A stretch of 35,578 nucleotides of DNA, taken from Zygnema cylindricum. Lineage: Eukaryota > Streptophyta > Zygnematophyceae > Zygnematales > Zygnemataceae. The stretch spans positions 64,001 to 99,578 of the forward strand of contig JBBHKE010000172.1 in NCBI GenBank assembly GCA_037447655.1. The letters are read 5' to 3'. Within the stretch, counting starts at the first letter, position 1, and each line of letters begins with the position of its first letter. Shown here piece by piece: positions 10,805 through 19,381 of the stretch. Under the pieces are notes generated by a model. The model saw nothing but the letters and a program-made list of their open reading frames with translations. It was not told where the DNA came from and ran no database searches. A program made the position numbers and the translations under genes.

Positions 10805-11860
10805 CCGAGAGGGAGGAGAGAGTAAGAGGAAGAAGGGAGGGAGAGGGAGGGAAAGGATGAGAGATAGAGGGAGAGAGAGGGTGGGAGAGAGAAAAAAAGA
10901 GGGAAAGGGAAGGAAAGGCCCTCTTCTCCCTCTCTCCATTCCCCCCAACCTTCCCCTCTCGCTTTCCTTCGATCCCTCTTCTTCCTTCACTCACTCCCTC
11001 CCTCCCCTTCCCTCGTCCCTCCTCCCGTCCACCCACCTCGGATTTCAAGTTCAAATATAAAGGTTTAAGGAGCGGAAAGGGGATGTGTGAGGGAAAGAGG
11101 GGAATAGAGGGGGGGAGAGAGGAAGGGCGGAGCAAACAACTTTATCCCCCTCAAAATCCCTCCTTCCCTCCCTCTCTCCCTCTGTTTTTCCCTCCCTCCC
11201 TCCCTCTATTCATCTCTCTCTCTCCATCCCTCCCACTTCTACTATCTCTTGCCTCCCTCCCCCGTTCTCTCCTTTCATCTCAGTCGTTGCGTCTCTCCCA
11301 ACCATAAAAAATATATTTTTTCGGCGAATAAGAGCGGGAGAGAGGGAAAGATGAGGCGACCAACTCTCTCTCCCTCTCCCCGTCCATCCCTCTTCTCCTT
11401 TCTCCTTCCACTTTTTTCTCCATCCCTTTGTCTCTCCTATTAAGATCCCATTAAAGGAAATGATAATTCGGCCAGGAATTAAACTTGGGACCTTTACCAC
11501 AAACCCCCTCCCTCCATCTCATGTTCTCTCACTCCCGCGAACTCTCTCTTGCCCTCCCTCTTCCTTACCTCCCTTCTATCTTCCACCTTCTCCCTTTTCT
11601 CGCATCCTTTCCCACCTTCTTCGCACACTCCCTTCCTCTCTCCCAACCTAAAAGACACTATGTATCGGCGAGTTGGAGGGAGAGGGAGAGAGGAAGGGAG
11701 CATCCAAGTCTTTCCCTCTCCTCATCCTGTTTCTCTTCTTTCTTTCCCTCCATCTATCCCTCCCTCCCTCTATTCCTCCTTCCCTCCCCCCCTCCTATCC
11801 TCTCTCTACGTTCCTCAATTCCCCCCTCTCTCACTTCCCTTATCCTCTCTCCCACCAATC
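10805..11860. repeat. alternating polypurine/polypyrimidine array
   Basis: Over about 1 kb, GA-only blocks (from about 10805, 11079, 11330 and 11670) are each followed by a longer CT-only block. This gives four purine-then-pyrimidine modules spaced roughly 250 to 350 bp apart, with short mixed-sequence spacers. Each module can fold on itself or adopt intramolecular triplex (H-DNA). The many open frames here are composition artefacts. Confidence 0.9.
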
Positions 11861-12179
11861 CTCAAACAAAATTGAGTTTGGAGGTTCATAGTCATTCACA
11901 GTTGAGGTCATAAAATTAAATTTCTTCCTTTTTTTTTTCCTCGCAATTCTGTTGTAGAAGATGCATTTTTTTGTTTGTGCACCACATGAAAACACTATAA
12001 ATAAACTTGAACGTCCAATCCCTATCATTAGATAAATAATTTCGAACACCCAAAACAAAATAAGTCCATTTTGTCACGCTAACATTATTTGTGTAATGTT
12101 GGTATAATCATTGAGTTTTTGCAGGTGTGTTTTTAGCGAGTTATGGCGTTAAAACAAAAAAAAGTTTATATTTGAAAAT
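11861..12179. other. AT-rich intergenic DNA
   Basis: No gene is seen. The segment near 12107-12125 (ATCATTGAGTTTTTGCAG) is an inverted match to the repeat starting at 12482, which hints at old transposon sequence. Confidence 0.4.
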
Positions 12180-12390
12180 TACACTGTTAATCGTTATTAG
12201 GGTTAATGTTTTTTTGCCACTTAAAACATCTTTTCTGCGTTCACGATTGTCGGATTGTGGATCCACGGTTGCGATTGAAATGTAAGATTCTTAGCTTCCG
12301 ATTGGCAGATTTTGATTTAAAATCGGACAGGTGTGTACAGATGTTTAAAGTGGCGAAAATTTATTAACATTAATAGCGATACACGTTGTA
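12180..12390. mobile_element. foldback MITE B, copy 2 (diverged)
   Basis: It starts TACACTGTTAATCGTTATTA and ends TAATAGCGATACACGTTGTA, a diverged inverted pair. The inner arm carries AAAACATCTTTTCTGCG on the left and ACAGATGTTTAAAGTGG on the right. Length (211 bp) and layout match the copy at 10509-10731. It is older by divergence between the arms. Confidence 0.75.
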
Positions 12391-12481
12391 TTGTTTATTA
12401 ACCCGATTGGAAAGGAAGGGGGCCCAATGGGCAAAAAAATATCGTTGTATAAAAAGCTAATGACCTGCAAAATAGATGCTA

Positions 12482-13095
12482 CAAAAACTCAATTATTGGA
12501 ATAGCCGTGGAAAATCTGGTTGACCTATTATTTTATATAGCGTGTAAGTCATAACAAGAAGAAACCAAAAAACACTAAAATCGCGCGTAAACTGTTTGTA
12601 AAGAGTTTGTCTCCGTAACACTCAAATTGGGAATAGATCCTATCTCGATATCTCGTCAAGTCGTCACTCCTTTTAGAAATAAACCCTAAAAACGCAGCCG
12701 TTAGAGAAGACACCGCTTTTGCAAAAAGAAAAAAATTTGGTGGTACACGATAAGGTACGCAAGTACATAATTGAAATTGAAGTTGGTGGATCTGTTAAAT
12801 CTTTTACCATTCTTAAAATATAATATTTAAGTTACGTGGTAACACTTAAGACAACGGGGTTTTAAAAATTTTCATAAAATTATTTACACCTATGATGGAA
12901 CTAGACCCTAATTTGCAGGTTAAAAATTGAAAATAGCTATGACTAGTAAAAATAGAGCCGCAAAAGCTCAATGATTGGAATAGCCGAAGGAGACCTCGTA
13001 ACCTAATAATCTTACACACGAGGGAAATTGAAAACCAGAAAAAACAATAAAAATGGCCGCATTTTTTTTGTGAAACTTTTTTGTCTCTGCAAACA
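12482..13095 (+). repeat. degenerate direct repeat pair, about 130 bp each
   Basis: The segment from 12482 (CAAAAACTCAATTATTGGAA) is repeated from about 12962 (CAAAAGCTCAATGATTGGAA). The two stay alignable through a shared GGAATAGCCG, an ACCTAATA-like region and the closing TTTGTCTC. Nothing coding is supported. The family is unknown. Confidence 0.6.
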
Positions 13096-13099
13096 GGCG

Positions 13100-13608
13100 G
13101 ATGATTTGCCCAAATATGGGAATCCATCAAATTTTAGGCGCGTAAAGCAGGCGCAAAGAAAATGTTTTCAGATTTTTCTATTTTTTCCCGTCTTCGTTTT
13201 CCATTTGTTAGTACAAATGAAAATCTTAAAATGTGGGCCCATCTTCGAAACTACAATACAGAAGTATACTGTACACCGCCAATCAGTATTAGCGTATAGC
13301 ACAATAATTCGGTCCCGCTTTTTTTTTCAAATTCTTAAATAACATAAATTATTTTGTTTTTTCCTTTACGCCATTTAGGGTTTTTTGTCCAATTAGCATA
13401 AAAACAAAAGTACGTTGTCATTTAAATAGTGTGATGTACGGTAAGTGTTAGACTGTACAAAATTGTACCTTTTTAAGTTAAAAAGTATAATTAATGAGTT
13501 TTAGTAACCGCGGACGCATGAAAATATACGCTCTAAAAACGGGATGAAATCGGACTGTCAAATATCAAGCTTGCACATATTCGTCCAACAACCACGTTTT
13601 GTAGTGTT
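13100..13608. other. AT-rich intergenic DNA
   Basis: I see no supported gene or repeat. A TTTAGGGTTTTTT telobox-like string occurs near 13375. Confidence 0.4.
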
Positions 13609-13775
13609 GTGTATCGGTAAGCATTTACCGATAACCGATATGGACCATTTTCCGGGTTTCCGATAATCGATATATTGGTTCGATATATCGTTATCGGTCT
13701 TATCGCCGATAAGTAACCGATAATATCGGGTAATTATCGGCGATAACACCGATAACGATAACTATCGGCGATAAA
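13609..13775. repeat. cluster of TATCGG / CCGATA hexamers on both strands
   Basis: Eleven copies of TATCGG or its complement CCGATA fall within about 160 bp, several combined into the palindrome-like TTATCGGCGATAA. More copies recur at 14646-14692 (ATCGCCGATATGG, ACCGATATATCGGG). Paired dense short motifs near both ends of a 1.1 kb segment resemble transposase-binding subterminal repeats of plant DNA transposons, an inference without a transposase in view. Confidence 0.7.
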
Positions 13776-13785
13776 TATACGTGCC

Positions 13786-14270
13786 GTACAGATAAATGTA
13801 CTAGCCGTACATATAAATGTACGGCATGTACACTCAGCTGTACGTCTTATTCTCCGTACATGCAGAAAGTACAGTAGTCGCCATGACGTCTTTACTGTTT
13901 TGGTACGGATACAATAAAAACGATGTACCTTTCACATCCGACGCCATGGCTTTGTCCCTTTATTCCTTGGGATCCACTGGACACCTGCCACGTGTCAATC
14001 TGTCAGCTTTTTTGGCAAATTACGTACAGTGTCCGTCTATGTTCGTACATTTTAGGGCTATTTTATGGGATTTTTTAGGGTTTCCAAGGTACATTGCCGT
14101 ACGCTCCTCTATATTTCAGTACGGCTGCCGTAGATATTTCGTACTATATGGTTTTTTAGGGTACACTTTCATACAATTTCGTACATTTCTGATAAATCTC
14201 CGTACTTTTTAAGATTTTTTAGGATTTTCTAAGATTAAGCTTTTCGTACGTTTTCGTACATGGCCGTACA
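13786..14270. repeat. dense GTAC-motif cluster
   Basis: I count 22 GTAC tetramers in about 485 bp, mostly as CGTACA or GTACGG, against about two expected by chance. Interspersed are TTTTTAGGGTTT telobox-like strings. GTAC is the core recognised by plant SBP/SPL proteins and by copper-response regulators. A + frame is open from 13817 to 14212, but its sequence is this repeat and I do not call a gene. Confidence 0.75.
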
Positions 14271-14714
14271 GCGGAATTTACACGAATTTTACGAAAAGTA
14301 TGAAAATGACGAATACTGCGTAGTTTTCGTAAAAAAATAAAATATGTACGAATTGGACATCGACGGTTCCGTCTGCTCTGTTCGTCTGTTCGTTTTCTTT
14401 TTTAAAAAGTTTGATTCTCGAATTTTAAAATGTATTTTAATTTCTTCGTTTCGGTAGTATAGTTTTAGAACTATAAAGTATTATTTTAAATTTGTCTACG
14501 TTTACGTGCTGCGCTATCCGTAATAGTTATTAGTTAAATAGATGCGGAACAGGTTGTTATACGTGGCATGCCACGCTATATAATGTAAATATTGTAATAC
14601 AGTATATTATAAAGTACTATAGTATGCGTACTATATATTTTTTAAGTTATCGCCGATATGGAATTTGTTGGTCTCGTACCGATATATCGGGACCTCTGAC
14701 CCTGTTTAACAGCA

Positions 14715-14862
14715 GGGTTCAAAGTTTACCAGGATTTGTAGAGTTCGTTCAAAATGTTGCCATTTGGACACGTTTCCCGGCTCCGAATTGTGCCAAAAGG
14801 TTGGGCATAACGGACAATTTTTTTTCACCAACGGAAATTACAACGTGAATCGTTATTAGCCT
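14715..14862 (+). repeat. dispersed repeat C copy 2, joined to a MITE B terminus
   Basis: Bases 14715-14837 match 10368-10492. They run without a gap into TACAACGTGAATCGTTATTA (14839-14862), the outer end of MITE B. Only this one terminus is present; the sequence after it (CTTATGTACTCTAT) is unrelated. Confidence 0.7.
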
Positions 14863-15869
14863 TATGTACTCTATATTGGCACCCCAAAAGTTTGACATTG
14901 ATACCCAAAATACAGTGAATGGATCTAATTTTTCCTTGACGTTAATTACGGTTCTTGTTAATAAGTGTCAAATGATATTACCGTACTTAATTTATGAATA
15001 GTGTGGTGTATGGAAGGAGTTTGTTCGTACAACAGTGTACTTCGCTACCGAAAATTGTACGGAAATTGTAGTGAACTTATGTCGGTCGCATACAGAGCTG
15101 CGTTTAGAAAAATTGTGGAGTCGAGTTTGCAAAATAGGCGTTCTCATACATTCAGACATTCGTTTTTGTGTGTGACAATGTGAACGGATAACATGTGCAC
15201 ATGCTAAAACTGCGTATGTTACGTAAGCGTAGTGTTGCATACTTACACATGTTGATAGTTGCAGAAAGTTAAGTTTAATACGGTGCGGTTTTAACTCTAT
15301 TTGAGATCCTGCAAGATTAATAGAGTAAATATTTACAATATTACAGGGTCAAAAGGAAACATAATGGTAATACCAGACCTTTAAACGAAAGAGACGCGTA
15401 TTAGAGTTAAGTTTGTCCCTAAAATGGGTTATGTTTCACAAAACAACAACAAATTAGAGACACAATGTGTAAATATTAGAGTAAAGTCACAAAATTTAGG
15501 ATTGAAAAAACGCGACACCTTGAAAACGAGAATTGATAACAAACAAACGGCAAATGCGGACAAAACACGAAAATTAGATTTTGTGTTCTGACAAATCCCA
15601 TCCATATCCTCGTCTCCTGGTGGGTGACATTTGAATCTCGCGGAGCCATTTTCACATGACGTCGCCATTTTTTGGGCAAGATGCGAATTGTCGCCCCGCC
15701 GGCTCGCGTAGTCTTCCGACATCCAATACTCCATACCTCTTTTTTAGGGTTTACAGCGGTATTAGGGTAGACAATAACATGGCGAAACAACAAGGAAGTG
15801 CGCGCCATAATCGTCGCTAGATTTTTTAGGGTTTATGAAAAAATCATGGGTAAGTGCGCAACTCACTAC
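14863..15869. other. intergenic, nothing recognised
   Basis: Open frames of 60 to 110 codons exist on both strands (for example 15476-15808 on the - strand), but none has a recognisable domain or splice pattern. Telobox-like TTTTAGGGTTTA occurs twice near 15745 and 15825. Confidence 0.4.
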
Positions 15870-16400
15870 GTTTTTCATCTCTCTCCTCCCTCTACCTCCT
15901 TAGTCATCCTCCTTCATTCTCTCCCCCTCTTTATCCCTTTACCTCTCCCTCTTAGCAATGTCCATCTCCCACAACCTTTCCCATACCCTTTCCCTACTCT
16001 TCTCTCTCACTCTCTTCTTCCCTCTCTCTATCTCTCCCTCATTCTGTCCTATACCTTTTTTCTATTCTTTTTCCTAACTCTCTTCATCCCCATCTCACTC
16101 TCTCCTTCATTCTGTGTCCCTCTCTGTTTCTCTCAATACCCTCTCTCTGTTTCTCTCAAATCTCTCAAATACCTCTCCAGTAAATCTTCCCTACGCCCCT
16201 CCTAAGTATTTTCCCATCCTCTCACACTTTTTTTCCTCTCATTATTGCTCTCGATCTTGCTACCTCACTCATTCAACCTATCATTTATCATTTCCCCCCC
16301 CTTCTCTCTCTCACGCCCTCCTTGAACTTTTGTCACTCCCTCTTCCACATTTATCTCCCATCCCCCCCCCCCCCCCGCCTTCTTGTTCTCCCTAGTCATT
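15870..16400. repeat. pyrimidine-rich low-complexity tract
   Basis: About 0.5 kb of CTCTCC/CCTTTC-type sequence on the + strand includes an uninterrupted run of 15 C at 16362-16376. Apparent reading frames through it are Ser/Leu/Pro repeats caused by composition. Confidence 0.85.
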
Positions 16401-16559
16401 AACCACCCACCCTCACTCTCTCGCTATGTCTCCATCTAATTTATCGCTCTCTCCGAATACGTCATACTCCTTTTGTCTTTTTTCGTCCCTATTTTTTCTC
16501 ATTATACTTGTCGAGCCCATATACCCCTATTAATCCGTTCTCTTTCTCTCTCGTTTGTA

Positions 16560-16751
16560 TTTAAAACTGTAATCGACGATCAACTTCTATTCGACGGCCG
16601 TTGTATTGAGCAGCACCCTACGGCAACACATGATCGTAGGGAAGAAGAAAATATCATCTTCAAGGTGTTGGACCTGATGAAAGCGTTTGGAGTAAATCGT
16701 GAGGAGCTTTGCGGGGATCTATATTCTTCGTCACAAATCGTTGCTACTTAG
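16560..16751 (+). other. weak possible coding fragment
   Basis: The end of an open frame has a less biased sequence than its surroundings (for example REEENIIFKVLDLMKAFG), closing with TAG at 16749. No family is recognised, no start or splice site is convincing, and the first part of the frame is pyrimidine tract. I list it only as a candidate gene remnant. Confidence 0.2.
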
Positions 16752-17270
16752 TTAGTGTGTCTAATATTACCAAGGTTATTTTTTTTAAGGGGGTTGTCGA
16801 GCTAGAGACGCAAACGTTAAGAATTCTGTAGTACATAGAGCTTTGTTGAGTATTGTAGACTAATTGGCCTCACTACATTTTTGTTTTAGTATAACGTTGT
16901 AAAAGGATATCATCGTGAAATATACAATCTTTGTACCTTTTTTTCCATTGTTTTTAACCAATGACTTTAGTTGTGTAAACACATTTTATATGTTTTATTA
17001 ATTTTGTATTTTTTTGATTTGCTTTCATGTTGCCTCGATAACTTTTTTATATTGAAATATATTAAATGTACTCGGAATCTTTTCGTTTGTGTATCATCTG
17101 TATATGCTGAAAATATGACTTCATTTATCTTACTTCTCACCGCGTATCTTACTTGAACTTTGCTTTTCCCACATGGAAGACTTTGCTTTCATTATTCAAT
17201 CCAATTTTTGTGGTTTCAGCCCAGTCAAAATGCTAATTTGTTGCAAAGTAAAAACCCTCTTCTTTGTTGA
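16752..17270. other. AT-rich intergenic DNA
   Basis: T-rich sequence with no supported gene. CACTACA at 16871 resembles a CACTA terminus, but no partner end was found. Confidence 0.35.
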
Positions 17271-17319
17271 TAGCCATAATAATTTCCACCTAATACGCAA
17301 ACTCACTCTTCATGGACCA

Positions 17320-17690
17320 GCGACAAACCAACCTCGCCGCTTTAACGCCATGCGATGAGACAAAATCACCGTTAGAAAGACTTCTATGATTTCCATTCAG
17401 CGACGAGGCAACCTCGCCGCTGTAAGGCCATGCGATGAGACAAAATCACCGTTACAATTACTTACATGATTTCCATTCAGCAAGGAGGCAGTCTTTGCTT
17501 TGTCGGAGATGACGATGAAGCACTTTCGCCGCTGGATTTCCATACAGCGACGAGGCAGTCTCTGCTTTGTCGAAGATGACGATGCTTTGTCGAAGATCAA
17601 GATGCTTTGTCGAAGATGACGATGAAGTAGTTTCGCCGCAGTATTTCCATCCAGCGACGAGACAGTCTCGCCGATGTAAGGGCAACCATT
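17320..17690 (+). repeat. degenerate tandem array of AGCGACGAGG...CCTCGCCGC units
   Basis: Units contain TTCCATTCAGCGACGAGGCA and GCTTTGTCGAAGATGACGAT in varying arrangements. Near-identical blocks occur at 17330-17455, and a short run of GATGCTTTGTCGAAGAT copies at 17580-17620. The inverted arms CGACGAGG/CCTCGCCG resemble modules at 27950-28110 and 29820-29990. This may be a subterminal region of a DNA transposon. Confidence 0.65.
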
Positions 17691-18317
17691 CAATATGGTG
17701 GTGAATATTCTCTTTCGGAAACTAACAACCTATCAAATTCCTTGATGGATGATGAACCATCGACGAAGCATACACGTCGGTGGTTACTTTAGGATGTACA
17801 AGGCAACAATATATATATAAATCCATACGACACTCACACTCAAATTCCGAACACCACCTTAACATCTCAAGGTAAATACACAAGAAATTTTTTAAATACA
17901 TCCAATTCCACTTTATACAAAACATTTGAACTTGAGAAAAAGTGAAATTGTATTATCCAATATAAAACCATACACACATATCAAATCTGGTTTGTCCTAT
18001 GAAGTGAATTAATACTAAACTTCATGAACTGTATACATTAATCTTCCATGAGTATCACTACCACTCTCACTCTATAATTAAACTACCATTCCCAAACTAG
18101 GATTTAAAACAAAAATAAACAATACATAGTTTTTTAATATCTTTAAAACTCGCTATCGTTCATCCCTCCATCGTTGAAAATGCTATCTTGTTGACTCTCG
18201 GCATCTTCAATATTTCGGAGGAATTCTCTTGTCTTTGGGCAAGGAGGTTCCACAACCTCGCCTTCGAAGTGGTTGCAGTGCTTGGTGATTATGTCTTGCA
18301 ATTGATGTGTTAGCATG

Positions 18318-18322
18318 TCTTC
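18318..18322. repeat. target-site duplication of copia element 1 (left)
   Basis: TCTTC lies directly before the left LTR and recurs at 24775-24779 directly after the right LTR. Five bases is the usual Ty1/copia duplication length. Confidence 0.9.
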
Positions 18323-19368
18323 TGAAACTCAGAGACCTCCATAGGTCCTCAAAAAGGACAGCTTGCAATAAGCCTCTAGGATAAACCTGATCCCTTTGTG
18401 TTACAGCAATAATAACTGCCACCCTGGCACACAAAAACTTTGACCACCTTCACCCCTGTGAAGGCAAGACTCCCCTGAGTCGATAACAAAAATAATCTCT
18501 AAATTTGCTCCCCTGAGAAGTAAGTTATAGAGGGTCAAAGTTGACCTTTTGTACAGAAGCTCTCTGGGAGTGAGGGTCCTATCTACTAATTATTTCTAAG
18601 TCCTATCTCTCTCACCGACTCTATCTACTGATGTAGGAAACCAATCAGATTACACTTCCGTACACAAAAGTACAGTTGCCGGTGTACTTTCTGTACGAAC
18701 AATGTACCAAATGCCTAAATGTCGACACGTGGTATATCCAGATTTGCTCTTTTAATCCTCGGAGATGCCGCGATCCAATATTATTCTGCCACGTGTCATC
18801 CGATGTGGTGATGACCATAAACCGCCGAAATCCTCTTCCGCGATCTCGGCATTTATTCTGGCCGTCCGATTAAATGCACATTTAATCGTAGCCGTAATAA
18901 ATACCTGCGCGATATTCGTTTCGCTATCGAAACAAATGCGCGGTACTTGTTTCATATCCGTACCGTAATCCATACTTTTTCATAACTGAACCTATGTATT
19001 CCGTAAGCAGTTCCCGTTAAATGAAATATCCTACAAGGTAACGTTTAAATAATTAACAAACCACATAGTACGTATCATTAGTTCTAAACCTAACGGACAA
19101 GGTTACCGTCTACAGGTCAGCCAGCCGATTGGTTCTAGGATCAAATCCTAGATGCATCACTAATTCTTTTAGTAAATAAACTACCATTAAATAAATCAAC
19201 TAATTCATTTCTCGTAAACCTCAGGTAGCCATGGCTCTAGCTTCCTTTCCAATTTCTCAGTGACTGCGACAAGTGTGGGAGTTGGAGAGAGAAATTAGAG
19301 ATAGACTGCCTCAGCTTCTTTCTATTTAGACCTAGAAAATACTTATAAGAGAACCATCAATTTCTACA
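18323..19368 (-). repeat. 3' LTR of copia element 1
   Basis: It matches 23720-24774 and 31457-32492 along its length. On the + strand it starts TGAAACTC and ends TTTCTACA. It contains five GTAC tetramers (18660-18707), G-boxes CACGTG at 18726 and 18790, a hairpin GTTTCG-CTAT-CGAAAC (18918-18933) and a tRNA-like segment (about 19087-19160). Confidence 0.93.
19087..19160 (+). other. tRNA-like segment inside LTR, antisense to the element
   Basis: GGATCAAATCC matches the Pol III B box (GGTTCRANTCC) at 10 of 11 positions. It sits in a perfect 5+7+5 T-arm-like hairpin, CTAGG-ATCAAAT-CCTAG. Upstream, CTAACGGACAAGG is a decayed counterpart of the A box seen at 32211. No acceptor stem pairs, so this is not a working tRNA gene. 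Confidence 0.5.
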
Positions 19369-19381
19369 CTTCCTTTATTTT
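19369..19381 (-). promoter_or_regulatory. polypurine tract of copia element 1
   Basis: On the - strand, AAAATAAAGGAAG directly abuts the 3' LTR and directly follows the pol stop codon. This is where plus-strand DNA priming occurs in LTR elements. Confidence 0.8.

Noticed and set aside
10800-11913. Many open frames on both strands
   Set aside because: They are Ser/Pro/Leu or Arg/Glu/Gly repeats caused by the polypurine/polypyrimidine composition.
13817-14212. 131-codon open frame on the + strand
   Set aside because: It consists of the GTAC/telobox-like repeat sequence and has no domain, start context or splice support.
15476-15808. 110-codon - strand open frame
   Set aside because: No recognised domain, a second overlapping frame of similar length, and no splice or start support.
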